Assembly (NCBI RefSeq): GCF_900168205.1
Contig: NZ_FUZE01000007.1
Coordinates: 62,001 to 126,000, forward strand
DNA length: 64,000 nt
Source of the DNA: Chryseobacterium balustinum
GTDB taxonomy: Bacteria > Bacteroidota > Bacteroidia > Flavobacteriales > Weeksellaceae
Direction: 5' to 3'
In this document: piece after piece, positions 52,186 to 61,521 of the stretch
Layout of the letters: each line of letters starts with the position of its first letter
Position numbering within the stretch: position 1 is the first letter of the stretch
Made by a program: the position numbers and the translations under genes
The notes under the pieces: generated by a model
Database searches by the model: none
Seen by the model: the letters and a program-made list of their open reading frames with translations, nothing else
What the model was told of the DNA's origin: nothing

Positions 52186-54687
52186 ATGTTCAAAAAAGTA
52201 ATCACTGTATGTATCCTTAGCTTCTATACGGTTTTTTCGGCTCAACAGGTTCGACCTTCAAAATCATCTGAAATTTACCGCGACCTCAAAACGCTCAAAA
52301 ATTTACCTAAAGTTTTATACTTAGCTGCTCATCCTGATGATGAAAATACGGGTTTACTTTCTTGGTTAATCAACGACCAAAATGTGGAAACGGGATATCT
52401 TTCTTTAACCAGAGGTGATGGCGGTCAGAATTTATTAGGTACTGAGCAAGGTGCTGCTTTAGGTTTAATCAGAACGCATGAGCTATTGGAGGCACGAAAG
52501 CTAGACGGTGCTCAACAGTTTTTTACCCGGGCGATTGATTTCGGTTTTTCTAAAAATACCACCGATACCTTTAAACAATGGGATGAAGATAGCATTATCG
52601 CTGATGTAGTCTGGGTAATCCGTAAATTCCGTCCTGATGTGATTATTTGTCGTTTTCCTCCTACTGCGGCGGCGGGTCACGGACAGCACGCGGCTTCGGC
52701 AGTGGTTGCGGAAAAAGCTTTTAAGCTGGCTGGTGATAAAACGGCTTTTCCAGATCAACTAAAATATGTGAATGTTTGGCAACCCAAACGTACCCTGTGG
52801 AATACTTTCCGCTTTGGTGCAGTTAATACAACCGCTGAAAATCAACTGAAAGTTACTGTGGGGCAATATGATGCGCAACTGGGAATGGGCTATGGTGAAT
52901 TGGCAGGATTAAGCAGAAGTTTACATAAGAGCCAAGGTGCAGGAACACAGTCTGTAGCCGGCATTAAAACTGAATATTTTTCTCATGTTAACGGCGAACC
53001 TGCAAAATCAACACTTTTTGACGGAATAGTTAAAACCTGGACTTCACAAGGAAACGCTGATATTGACCAATCATTGGATACAATTATTTCCGCTTTCAAC
53101 TTCAATAATCCTGACCTTAGTTTACCTGCTTTGATTGCTTTGCGAAAAAAGGTAATGACGCTAAAAGATTCAGACCTGAAGAAGGATAAAATTAAATCTC
53201 TTGATCATATCATTTTAAGTTGTGCTGGGTTTATGGGCGAAGTAGTTACTAATCAGGCTGAAGCTGTTGCCGGAGAAAATCACAATTTCAGGTTAAATCT
53301 GATTTCAAGAGCTGATAATCCTGTCGTTTTAGAAAATGTACAATGGTTAAGCCAATCAGAAAGCTTCAACAGAAAATTATCAAAAGATTCTTTAATTACC
53401 ATTCAGCACGAAATTCAGATTCCTGCAGATGCGGCACTCACAGAGCCTTACTGGTTGGCAAAACCAGCCAAGGACGTGGCAACTTTCTCAGTTCCTAATG
53501 ATACTTTAATCGGTTTGCCGGAAGCAGAATCACCACTGAATGTTTTGCTTGGTTTAAAAATCGGTTCGGAAAAGTTTCAGGTTCAACTTCCTTTATCTTT
53601 CAAGAAATTAGATCCGGTGCGTGGTGATGTTGTTGAAGCCTTGCGCATTGTTCCTGCATTGGAACTGAAATTTACACAACCGCTTTATCTAGTCAAAGAA
53701 AATGAAGATTTACATTTAAGTTTAAATTTTAAGGTAAATTCCAACAAAAAGTTCAATAATGGAAAAGTAAATCTGATGTATAACGGAGAACGATTAGGCG
53801 GCGGTGATTTAAAATCCATCAATGGGAAAGATTTTACCGTTGAGTATGTCATTCCAAAAGCTAAAATTGCCTCAATAAAATCAAATCAGTTACAATTGGA
53901 TGCTAATTTTATTTCAGACGACGTTACTTATAATAAAAAACAGGTATTAATTCAATACCCGCATTTACCATCCTTACAATATTTTACGCCTGCCACTGTA
54001 ACTGTAATGAAAGGCGATATTCAGGCGAAGGTTAAAAAAGTGGGTTATATACAAGGTGCGGGCGATTTCATTCCCGAGTTCCTACGTATCGCAAGTATTC
54101 AGGTAGATGTCTTGAAAGACGAAGATTTTTATGGCAACTTAGATAATTCTGTCGGAAACGGTAGTCAAAATAAGCTGTCGCAATATGACGCCATTGTATT
54201 GGGTGTTCGTGTAAATAACACAGAGAAAAAGCTCGGTCGATGGATGCCTTTTTTATGGTCTTATGTAAAAGCAGGAGGTAATTTAGTGATGCAATATAAC
54301 ACAAACCAGGATACAACGGTTGACCAATTGGGAATGTATAATTTCAGCATTGCCAATAAGCGGGTTACCGAAGAAAATGCTGAGGTTAAATTTTTAAATC
54401 CAAATCATAACTTACTGAATTTTCCAAACAAAATTACGGCGGATGATTTTAAAGGTTGGGTACAGGAGCGTGGCGCTTATTTCCCTACTCAATGGGATGC
54501 AGCGTACGAACCGCTTTTTGAAATGCACGATACAGGTGAAGAGCCTTTGCAGGGCTCAACTTTATATGCAAAATACGGAAAAGGTAATTTCATTTACACA
54601 CCGTTGGCATTTTTCAGACAGTTGCCTGCGGGAAATGTTGGGGCGGCACGTTTATTTTTAAACTTTTTATCTGCACAGAAAAACTGA
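52186..54687 (+). CDS. Large PIG-L/LmbE-family deacetylase, secreted
   Basis: This 833-residue protein has a signal peptide (CILSFYTVFSAQQ) and an N-terminal PIG-L/LmbE domain with the zinc motif AAHPDDEN (about residues 45-52) and the third His in HGQHAASAVV near residue 170. PIG-L enzymes are zinc-dependent N-deacetylases of GlcNAc-type substrates. The C-terminal half of some 550 residues has a beta-rich linker and an alpha/beta end like a glutamine-amidotransferase-type fold. It overlaps the next small gene by one base, and a symporter follows, so an N-acetylated sugar could be imported and processed. Substrate assignment is inference. Confidence 0.85.
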   Translation: MFKKVITVCILSFYTVFSAQQVRPSKSSEIYRDLKTLKNLPKVLYLAAHPDDENTGLLSWLINDQNVETGYLSLTRGDGGQNLLGTEQGAALGLIRTHELLEARKLDGAQQFFTRAIDFGFSKNTTDTFKQWDEDSIIADVVWVIRKFRPDVIICRFPPTAAAGHGQHAASAVVAEKAFKLAGDKTAFPDQLKYVNVWQPKRTLWNTFRFGAVNTTAENQLKVTVGQYDAQLGMGYGELAGLSRSLHKSQGAGTQSVAGIKTEYFSHVNGEPAKSTLFDGIVKTWTSQGNADIDQSLDTIISAFNFNNPDLSLPALIALRKKVMTLKDSDLKKDKIKSLDHIILSCAGFMGEVVTNQAEAVAGENHNFRLNLISRADNPVVLENVQWLSQSESFNRKLSKDSLITIQHEIQIPADAALTEPYWLAKPAKDVATFSVPNDTLIGLPEAESPLNVLLGLKIGSEKFQVQLPLSFKKLDPVRGDVVEALRIVPALELKFTQPLYLVKENEDLHLSLNFKVNSNKKFNNGKVNLMYNGERLGGGDLKSINGKDFTVEYVIPKAKIASIKSNQLQLDANFISDDVTYNKKQVLIQYPHLPSLQYFTPATVTVMKGDIQAKVKKVGYIQGAGDFIPEFLRIASIQVDVLKDEDFYGNLDNSVGNGSQNKLSQYDAIVLGVRVNNTEKKLGRWMPFLWSYVKAGGNLVMQYNTNQDTTVDQLGMYNFSIANKRVTEENAEVKFLNPNHNLLNFPNKITADDFKGWVQERGAYFPTQWDAAYEPLFEMHDTGEEPLQGSTLYAKYGKGNFIYTPLAFFRQLPAGNVGAARLFLNFLSAQKN

Positions 54688-54791
54688 TGAACAAGCAACT
54701 TAAAAATTGGAATATCTGGTACATACTATTAGCAATTGCATTAGTATTGCAAATCGTATTTTATTATTTGTTTACTAAATTTTGGGCATGA
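54687..54791 (+). CDS. 34-residue single-span membrane protein in the symporter operon
   Basis: This short frame begins MNKQLKNWNIWYILLAI and ends TKFWA. Residues 11-33 form one strongly hydrophobic helix after a basic N-terminus. Its ATG overlaps the deacetylase stop (TGATG) and its stop overlaps the symporter ATG (ATGA), so translation of all three is tightly coupled. Some SSS-family permeases have small membrane partners; a role in stability or assembly of the symporter is a fair inference. Confidence 0.75.
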   Translation: MNKQLKNWNIWYILLAIALVLQIVFYYLFTKFWA

Positions 54792-56479
54792 GTACAATAG
54801 ATTGGACGGTTCTTATTTTTACACTGGTTGCAGTGGTTGTTTATGGCGTATTTATCGGTCGTGGTCAAAAAAGCAACGAATCTTACCTGAAAGCAGATAA
54901 TAAAATGCCCTGGTACATTGTGCTGATAGGCATTATGGCGACGCAGGCAAGTGCCATTACGTTTCTTTCGGCGCCGGGTCAGGCTTACACAGACGGCATG
55001 CGTTTCGTTCAGTATTACTTTGGTTTGCCGTTGGCGATGATTGTTATCTGTATTACTTTCATCCCGATTTTTCAGCGTTTAAATGTTTACACGGCCTATG
55101 AATATTTGGAAAACCGTTTTGATAAAAAAACAAGGGTGCTTACTTCACTGCTTTTTCTTTTTTCCAGAGGTTTATCAACAGGAATCAGCATTTATGCTCC
55201 GAGTATCATCTTATCAAGCGTTTTAAACTGGGATATTTATTTAACCAATGTTTTAACGGGTGGCATTTTGTTGATTTATACCTATATTGGCGGTGCAAAA
55301 GCAATTGCTCACACCCAAAAAATACAGTTTCTTATTATTCTGGGCACCATGGCTTTTGCAGGTTATCTGCTTATTCAAAATATGCCGAATGGAATTGGTT
55401 TTAAGGATGCGCTTTATCTGGCGGGGAAATCCGGAAAGCTCAATGTCATCACCACAGAATTCGATTGGAAAGATAAATACAATATCTGGAGTGGCTTAAT
55501 TGGTGGTTTTTTTCTGGCACTTTCTTACTTCGGTACCGACCAGAGTCAAGTTGGGAGGTATATTACTGCAAAGGACAATACCAATGCAAAAATGGGCTTG
55601 CTGTTGAACGGATTGGTTAAAATTCCGATGCAGTTTGCTATTCTGCTTATTGGTGCTTTGCTTTTTGCATTTTTTTCTCTAAAACCTGCTCCGATTTATT
55701 TTAACGAACGTTCTTATCAAAATCTGAAGGAAACACAACCTGAACAGGCTGCAGTATTCGAAAAAGAGCATCAGGATTTACAAACAAAATTTAATTCAGA
55801 ATCGAAAGAAATTTTAAGGCTGAAAGAAACTCAATCTCCTCAACTTAACAAAACAATTCAGGATTTTAAAAACACACAAACCGAAGTAAAAGCACTTCAC
55901 GGAAGGGTAGAGGAAGCTATTAATAACTCAAACTATAATGCGGAAAAAACGGATACCAATTATATTTTCCTTTTTTTCGTAAAAAATACCTTGCCTGTCG
56001 GGATGATCGGTTTACTGTTTGCCGTCATTTTTCTAGCCAGTTGGGGTTCAATTTCCGCAGCGCTGAATTCCCTTGCCGCCTGCTCACTGAAAGATGTTCA
56101 TTTGATATTTAAAAAAGAAATTCCAGATGATGCAACCGAATTGAAGTATAGTCGTCTACATACTTTAGCGTGGGGTATCTTCTCAATCGGTGTAGCAATG
56201 TTTGCCACTCAAATGGGTTCCCTTATTGAAGCAGTCAATGTATTGGGTTCTCTTTTCTACGGCCCGATATTGGGGATTTTTCTTGTTGCATTTTATTATA
56301 AAAAAATTGATGGGGCGAATGTATTTATTTCTGCAATTTTATCAGAAATTACGGTGATTGCCATTTACAATTTCGATATTGTTTCTTTCCTTTGGCTCAA
56401 CGTCATTGGGGCAGCGGCAGTCATTATATTTTCGACAATCGGTTTATTGTTTTATAAGCAGAAAGCAGTAAATTCGTAA
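54788..56479 (+). CDS. Sodium/solute symporter (SSS family)
   Basis: This 563-residue permease has about thirteen hydrophobic segments and SSS landmarks (ATQASAITFLSAPGQAY, LTNVLTGGILLIYTYIGGAKA, and FGTDQSQVGRY). An unusual hydrophilic block of about 90 residues (roughly 308-395, with Glu, Gln, Lys and Asn heptad-like spacing) sits between two membrane segments and may form a coiled coil. The start ATG at 54788 overlaps the small membrane gene. The operon context suggests uptake of a sugar or acid processed by the PIG-L protein. Confidence 0.88.
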   Translation: MSTIDWTVLIFTLVAVVVYGVFIGRGQKSNESYLKADNKMPWYIVLIGIMATQASAITFLSAPGQAYTDGMRFVQYYFGLPLAMIVICITFIPIFQRLNVYTAYEYLENRFDKKTRVLTSLLFLFSRGLSTGISIYAPSIILSSVLNWDIYLTNVLTGGILLIYTYIGGAKAIAHTQKIQFLIILGTMAFAGYLLIQNMPNGIGFKDALYLAGKSGKLNVITTEFDWKDKYNIWSGLIGGFFLALSYFGTDQSQVGRYITAKDNTNAKMGLLLNGLVKIPMQFAILLIGALLFAFFSLKPAPIYFNERSYQNLKETQPEQAAVFEKEHQDLQTKFNSESKEILRLKETQSPQLNKTIQDFKNTQTEVKALHGRVEEAINNSNYNAEKTDTNYIFLFFVKNTLPVGMIGLLFAVIFLASWGSISAALNSLAACSLKDVHLIFKKEIPDDATELKYSRLHTLAWGIFSIGVAMFATQMGSLIEAVNVLGSLFYGPILGIFLVAFYYKKIDGANVFISAILSEITVIAIYNFDIVSFLWLNVIGAAAVIIFSTIGLLFYKQKAVNS

Positions 56480-56514
56480 CGCATATATTTAAAAATACAT
56501 AAAACAAAAATATT

Positions 56515-57033
56515 ATGAAAACAATCATTAAAACCGTTGCTGTAGTTTTTGCTACAATGACAATTTCAGTAAATGCATTTGCACAGGAAGCTAAAAAACC
56601 TGCCAGTCCTCCGGCTACTGCTACGGGTAAAATTAAAGATGCAACCATTATAATTGCCTATAGCAGTCCTTCTGTTAAAGGACGTACAATCTGGGGTGGT
56701 TTAGAAGCTTATAATAAAGTTTGGCGTGCGGGTGCCAATGATGCAACGACTTTTGAAACCAGTAAGGACATTACCGTTCAGGGTAAAAAGCTTCCTGCAG
56801 GTAAATATAGCTTTTTCTTAATTCCAAAAGAATCTGGAACATGGACTGCGATTTTTAACAAAGAGCCAAAACAATGGGGAGCTTATAAGTACGAAGAAGC
56901 AAAAGATGCTTTACGTGTTGATGTAAAAACAAAAGCTTTACCAGCAACACAGGAAACTTTAGTGTATAAAATAAACAATAATGGATTCACAATGGATTGG
57001 GATAAAATCTCAGTTCCTGTAGAGATAAAATAA
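56515..57033 (+). CDS. Secreted DUF2911 protein, second copy
   Basis: This 172-residue protein has a signal peptide ([15 protein letters not shown]) and DUF2911 with [39 protein letters not shown] and [14 protein letters not shown]. It follows the symporter by 35 bases and a terminator follows it, so it is probably the last gene of that operon. The paralog at 48945-49550 shares the motifs. Confidence 0.88.
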   Translation: MKTIIKTVAVVFATMTISVNAFAQEAKKPASPPATATGKIKDATIIIAYSSPSVKGRTIWGGLEAYNKVWRAGANDATTFETSKDITVQGKKLPAGKYSFFLIPKESGTWTAIFNKEPKQWGAYKYEEAKDALRVDVKTKALPATQETLVYKINNNGFTMDWDKISVPVEIK

Positions 57034-57051
57034 ATTTAAATATAAGACAGT

Positions 57052-57080
57052 AAAATCCCGTTAATGCGGGATTTTTTTTG
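57052..57080 (+). terminator. Terminator after DUF2911
   Basis: AAAATCCCG-TTAATG-CGGGATTTT with a T run to 57079 ends the rightward operon. Confidence 0.9.
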
Positions 57081-57335
57081 TTTAAAATTTTGATACTGTT
57101 TCAAAGATTACTATTGGGGTAATTCCAGCCTGTTTGTTTCAAACAGAATATTAAAATGTCGCACATTAATTTCAGGTTGTAAAGTTAGATAAAGAGATGT
57201 TTATTGGTAATAAAAGAGACTGCTTTAAATACAATTTAATTTCAAAAAATTAAATGTACAAACTTGATTTAAGGCATAATTAATTTATATCTTTATTATT
57301 AAAATATCTCCCGTCCTAAAAATGGTTTTCCTATT
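57081..57335. other. Gap before the VgrG-PAAR module
   Basis: Apart from the terminator just before it, no gene or convincing signal is seen. The sequence is AT-rich. TTTGTTTCAAACAGAATA near 57138 has a small self-complementary core. Confidence 0.5.
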
Positions 57336-57635
57336 CTATCCTCCAATTATTACGTTTAAACATCCAATGACAATACTCCCACCATGAGCACAGTTGTCAC
57401 CCATTCTAGCAGCAGGTTTTCCTCCAATTATAACCGTGGCAGAACCTTTTATAATAGAGTCTGGAGGCCCGACACATGTACACATATCACCCAAAACGGC
57501 TGCTGGTAGATTACCTATTAATACTGTTGGAACTCCTGGCCCAATAATTGGTCCTCCTACATGTGAGAGAGGTGGTGATCCGGGAGTTACTGTTGGACAA
57601 ACATGCATATCTGTAATTCTTGCTGCTGCTGGCAT
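57336..57635 (-). CDS. PAAR-domain protein
   Basis: This 99-residue protein is a single PAAR repeat domain, Gly-, Pro- and Ile-rich with GDMCTCVGPPDSIIKGS and DNCAHGGSIVIGC. PAAR proteins cap the VgrG spike of type VI secretion or phage-like injection systems, and their Cys/His residues bind the tip zinc. It is 12 bases after VgrG on the same strand. Confidence 0.9.
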   Translation of the reverse strand: MPAAARITDMHVCPTVTPGSPPLSHVGGPIIGPGVPTVLIGNLPAAVLGDMCTCVGPPDSIIKGSATVIIGGKPAARMGDNCAHGGSIVIGCLNVIIGG

Positions 57636-57647
57636 ATATTCTTGTTT

Positions 57648-59432
57648 TTAGTTAATCATTACCATTGCTCCTTTAACAACTGTTTGTCCTGCCGCAGAAA
57701 GTTCTGCTTTTGCACTTCCTTTGGCAGTAAAAGTTGTATCGGCACTAGCTTCTATTGTAGTTGCTTTTAAGTTTAATGCCTCTTTTCCTCGAATGTCAAT
57801 ATTGGTTCCGGCTTCTATTTTAATATTGGTTTTAGCTTTTAATGAAAGACTTTGAGAAGATTCGATAGCAATGCCACTGTTGGTCATTTCTATTTTATTT
57901 TTGTTGAGGTCTGTAATTTTGATACTTTTACCTTCATCACTGATTTCTATAATATTATTTCCGGGTGTTGTGATGGTGATATTCTTTTTTTCTTCTTCAA
58001 ACTCGATTTTAAGTTTCGATTTTGTTACGATGCTTCGGATATTGTTTTCTTTCTGAATGCCTGAAGCTGGACTCTGTTTACTGCTGTATAAACTTCCCAA
58101 TATAACGGGGGAGCATGGGTTGTTATTAAAAAATCCAAGTACAACCTCATCTCCGATATCAGGAATGAAAAATGCTCCATATTGATTACTTGCCCAAAAA
58201 GTCGCCAGCCGAGCCCAAATTTTATTGTTTTCTCCGGTGAGTGATGAAATTTCTACCTGCAATTTATTTTCGTTGTCGGGATCTTCATCTATTTTGATGA
58301 TTTTTCCAATGTGCATTCCCTGGATCCCCGGTAACAAAGCAGATGTTGATGAAGCCATAACATTCGAGTTATTATCCATTATATTTGGAGATAATCCAAT
58401 CCCTGCAGTTGTAGTCCACATTCCTTTTTTGATTTCATGTTCTACCATGTTTATAAAGGCATCACCGTTAAAGTGTTTGCTCAATCCAGCTAACGTGATA
58501 GTCCCACCTAACTTAGCATCAGCATTGCCTTGAAATTTGACTTCTCCAATTATCCTTGACAAGCCAGCTTTTAAAAGCTGAGAATCTGCCCAGCTTTTTA
58601 GGATACTTTCATCAGTTACCATATTTGTCTGTAAAATTGATTGATTTATTTCTAAATCTTCTGTAAGTTGTGCAGAAGAAAGTGTACCTTGTTCATTAAG
58701 AGTAGGGTTGCTTCCTCTCTCATTGACTAATTTTTGCTTTGCACTATCCACTGTATAAGCCTCAACATCTGAAGCCTGTCGATCCGTCTGTAGATTACCT
58801 TTAAAAGTGATCATGTCTTTTCCATAAGTGACGACAAGTAAAGGAGAAGAAAATAAGATGGGAGGTGCAACATTCACATTTTTTCCATCTGTGATGACAA
58901 TCATACCATTCAGAATTGAACGAGACAACATAAAATCCCAGTCTGAACAATAGTATTGCACCAAGTCATTGTATTTTAAGGGTGTGCTTTTTACGTTAGC
59001 CTCTAAATTGTACCCACCAATTAATTCCCTAATCACCTCGCTGTCTTTTTTATTTTCAAAAACTTTATTGGTTTTGGAAAGCATCATAGGATAAGCAAAT
59101 TCCCGACATTCAATAATCAGTTTGTTTTCATTTTCTTCTATTTCAAGACTATGAGAGCTAATAACGCCCTCAAATATTTTTTTTCCACCCCGTTTATAAC
59201 CCGCTTCAATAGTAATTGTTCTTCCAAGTGCAAATGTTTCGTCATCGCTTTCTGTGGTTTCTTGTTTAGGTGTATTTCCTGCTTCGAGTACGATTTTAGC
59301 AAAACCTATTTTGTTAACCTCTCTTCGTACCCAGACAGAAATAATTCCAAACGAGTCACTGATTTTTGATCCATTACTACTTATATTACAGATGATTAAT
59401 CCGTCGCTATTATTTTCTGGTGATTGAGCCAT
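57648..59432 (-). CDS. VgrG spike protein (type VI secretion/contractile injection)
   Basis: This 594-residue protein has an N-terminal gp27-like domain and a central gp5 OB-fold (IWARLATFWASNQYGAFFIPDIGDEVVLGFF). The C-terminal third has short Ile/Lys repeats (KIEFEEEKKNITITTPGNNI) expected for a gp5 beta-helix. No enzymatic extension follows. The PAAR gene is next. No sheath, baseplate or ClpV genes are in the window, so the pair is isolated from its apparatus. Confidence 0.88.
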   Translation of the reverse strand: MAQSPENNSDGLIICNISSNGSKISDSFGIISVWVRREVNKIGFAKIVLEAGNTPKQETTESDDETFALGRTITIEAGYKRGGKKIFEGVISSHSLEIEENENKLIIECREFAYPMMLSKTNKVFENKKDSEVIRELIGGYNLEANVKSTPLKYNDLVQYYCSDWDFMLSRSILNGMIVITDGKNVNVAPPILFSSPLLVVTYGKDMITFKGNLQTDRQASDVEAYTVDSAKQKLVNERGSNPTLNEQGTLSSAQLTEDLEINQSILQTNMVTDESILKSWADSQLLKAGLSRIIGEVKFQGNADAKLGGTITLAGLSKHFNGDAFINMVEHEIKKGMWTTTAGIGLSPNIMDNNSNVMASSTSALLPGIQGMHIGKIIKIDEDPDNENKLQVEISSLTGENNKIWARLATFWASNQYGAFFIPDIGDEVVLGFFNNNPCSPVILGSLYSSKQSPASGIQKENNIRSIVTKSKLKIEFEEEKKNITITTPGNNIIEISDEGKSIKITDLNKNKIEMTNSGIAIESSQSLSLKAKTNIKIEAGTNIDIRGKEALNLKATTIEASADTTFTAKGSAKAELSAAGQTVVKGAMVMIN

Positions 59433-59517
59433 AGTTTTTTATATTAATGAAGAAAAGATAATTTTTAATTCAGATTTTATGTTTCTAAATTACTGAATTA
59501 CATTGTGATATGCTATA

Positions 59518-59863
59518 TTACAGTGATGGGATTGCATGCGGTATTGTTGCACCAGTAAAAACTTTGGCCGCTTTAAGAAGCGGTGCTAGTTGGTCTTGCA
59601 ATTTAGCAATGATTAGATTTTTGTAAGGTCTATATCTGCCGCGCAGGCATTACGATTTCCTTCTCGCTGTCAGAAGTTGGTTGGTAGGGATTGGTTTTAA
59701 AGGGAAGTACTGCCTGACCGCCACGCAATTGTTTCACAAAATCGGAGAAAGTTGTACCTGAAGAGGTGTTAAAGCTGCTTATCAGATCTGTTTCGTAATC
59801 TGGTGGAGCCGCCATTGTGATTCCTTTCATAATGAAAGTAACCCTTTCGATGAGTGTTTGCAT
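59518..59863 (-). pseudogene. Frameshifted small gene upstream of vgrG
   Basis: A 77-residue frame (59863-59630) contains MAAPPDYETDLISSFNT and ends KEIVMPARQI. A second frame offset by one base continues GRYRPYKNLIIAKLQDQLAP and IPHAIPSL to a stop at 59518. One base inserted near 59645 would give one protein of about 115 residues. The product is not recognised; its position before vgrG suggests an accessory or cargo-like role. Two separate genes are the alternative reading. Confidence 0.55.
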
Positions 59864-59897
59864 GATTATTGAATTTTAAATGGTTATGTATTTTTAT

Positions 59898-59922
59898 AAA
59901 ATCCAAATTAGGATTTTTTTTT
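59898..59922 (+). terminator. Isolated rightward terminator
   Basis: AAATCC-AAATTA-GGATTT followed by nine T forms a terminator-like hairpin with no intact rightward gene before it. It may be left from a lost gene. Confidence 0.5.
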
Positions 59923-60022
59923 CACTAAACTTTAGAACCTGTGATTAAAAAATTGAAAAAAGAACTTTACAAGACATAAAACGTAATGGAGGGCTCCTAT
60001 CTAAAAAATATTTCAATTAAAT

Positions 60023-60133
60023 TTACTTTTTAAGTACTTTCTCTGTAACCACTGACTTCTCTGTTTTCACTTTCACACAGTAAACACCCGAAGTGAGAAT
60101 GCTCATATTGGACAAGCTATTGGTTAATCTTAG
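60023..60133 (-). pseudogene. C-terminal fragment of a T9SS-sorted protein
   Basis: The frame reads LTNSLSNMSILTSGVYCVKV and then KTEKSVVTEKVLKK before the stop at 60023. This is the type A sorting-domain tail of type IX secretion cargo (pattern: L..GIY.VKV..E......K...K). No frame extends further upstream than a stop codon about 20 codons away, so only the tail survives. It implies that the organism has, or had, T9SS. Confidence 0.75.
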
Positions 60134-60476
60134 TAAGTTTTAAATGTTAAAAAAGCAATAATCGAGTTTACATATCAGAAAAAAACAATGAATTATTTTA
60201 ATCCATTGTAATGAAATATAATAATTTCTATAAAAATAAATTTAAAATTTTTGAATAAACGTTTAACCAAAACTTAATATTAGCTCATCTATTTGTTAAT
60301 ATTCAATTCATTTTATTTTTGATTTTATTTTTAAATTATTGATTTTAAGTGGTTTGTTGGATTTGTTTTTGGTTTGAAAAATTTGCCAAATTACATTATT
60401 TTTCTAATTACGCAAAATAAATACGCTATTGTTTTTTTAATATTTTATAGAATACTTTGCATTATAAATAAGAAGA
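60134..60476. other. Promoter region of the sugar operon
   Basis: This 343-base gap is very AT-rich and holds the TAAACGTTTA palindrome at 60256-60265. The stretch TAGAATACTTTG (near 60449-60460) is a weak match to a -7 element. No gene is supported. Confidence 0.6.
60254..60268. promoter_or_regulatory. LacI-type operator upstream of lacI-like gene
   Basis: AATAAACGTTTAACC contains the perfect palindrome TAAACGTTTA (60256-60265) with the central CG typical of LacI-family operators. The same core lies before the kinase gene at 61501-61514. Confidence 0.65.
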
Positions 60477-61484
60477 ATGAAACGAGCATCCATTAAAGAT
60501 ATTGCTAGAATTGCCGGGGTATCCGTGGCAACGGTTTCATATGTTCTAAACAAAAAAGAAGGGCACAGGATAGGTGAAGATACTAAGAAGAAAATCTTCG
60601 AAGTTGCTGAAACGCTTAACTATACTCCCAACAGAATAGCGAGAAGTCTTCAGAATAATAAAAGTAAACTATTAGGGCTTATTGTTGCGGATATTTCTAA
60701 TGATTTTTATTCTAGTATCGCCCGTAATCTTGAGAATAAAGCTCTGAAGCTAGGATATACTTTAATAATAGGAAGTTCGGATGAAAATGCTGAAAAGTTT
60801 GAAAAGCTTATCGATTTATTTTCCCAGCAACAGGTAGACGGAATGATTGTTGCACCAGTGGCAGGTTGTGAAGATATTCTTCAAAAACTTTTAGACAGAA
60901 ATTATCCTTTAGTTACCATTGATAGATATCTGAAAGGAGTAAACGCACCGGGAGTCATTTTAAATAACAGAGAGATCGCAGAGACCACGACTCAATTTTT
61001 GATCGATAAAAAGTTTGATAAAATTGTGTATGTTGGTTATGAAACCAAATTACAACATCTTTTAGACAGGCAAAAAGGTTTTGAGGCAAGTGTTAAAGAT
61101 TCAACAAGCGATATTGACGCTAAGTATATCATGGTTGGACTTGAGAATATTAGTGGGGAAGTTCATGCTGAAATGGAAAAAGTTATAGGCAAAAATCCTA
61201 AAAATACAGCACTTTATTTTTCGAGTAATAAACTAGCTGTTGCAGGTCTTGAGTATCTTATTAAAAATAGTATAAAAGTTCCACAACAGGTTTCTGTGCT
61301 GGCTTTTGATGAAACAGAGGCTTATAAATTATTTCCTGCTGAAATTACTTATATCAAGCAACCATTAGAAGAAATGGCTGATGAGGCCATCAAGTTATTA
61401 GATTTTCAAATCTCAGATTATACAGCAACCTCAAAAAAGATTACACTGTCTGGAGATTTGATTATCAAAAAATCTATAAAATAA
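60477..61484 (+). CDS. LacI-family transcriptional regulator
   Basis: This 335-residue repressor has the LacI HTH at residues 4-24 (IKDIARIAGVSVATVSYVL), a hinge (YTPNRIARSLQ) and a periplasmic-binding-protein-like effector domain (LLGLIVADISNDFYSSI). It precedes a sugar kinase, an MFS permease and a porin, so it probably senses a sugar such as fructose or sucrose. Operator-like palindromes lie upstream of it and between it and the kinase, so it would control its own operon. Confidence 0.93.
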   Translation: MKRASIKDIARIAGVSVATVSYVLNKKEGHRIGEDTKKKIFEVAETLNYTPNRIARSLQNNKSKLLGLIVADISNDFYSSIARNLENKALKLGYTLIIGSSDENAEKFEKLIDLFSQQQVDGMIVAPVAGCEDILQKLLDRNYPLVTIDRYLKGVNAPGVILNNREIAETTTQFLIDKKFDKIVYVGYETKLQHLLDRQKGFEASVKDSTSDIDAKYIMVGLENISGEVHAEMEKVIGKNPKNTALYFSSNKLAVAGLEYLIKNSIKVPQQVSVLAFDETEAYKLFPAEITYIKQPLEEMADEAIKLLDFQISDYTATSKKITLSGDLIIKKSIK

Positions 61485-61500
61485 TTTTTTTACCATTTAG

Positions 61501-61514
61501 GTTAAACGTTTAAC
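61501..61514. promoter_or_regulatory. LacI-type operator before the kinase
   Basis: GTTAAACGTTTAAC is a perfect 14-bp palindrome ending eight bases before the kinase ATG. It shares its core with the site at 60256-60265. Confidence 0.75.
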
Positions 61515-61521
61515 TAAAATT

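Noticed and set aside
59151..59369. Plus-strand frames opposite vgrG
   Set aside because: They are antisense shadows with no domain pattern.
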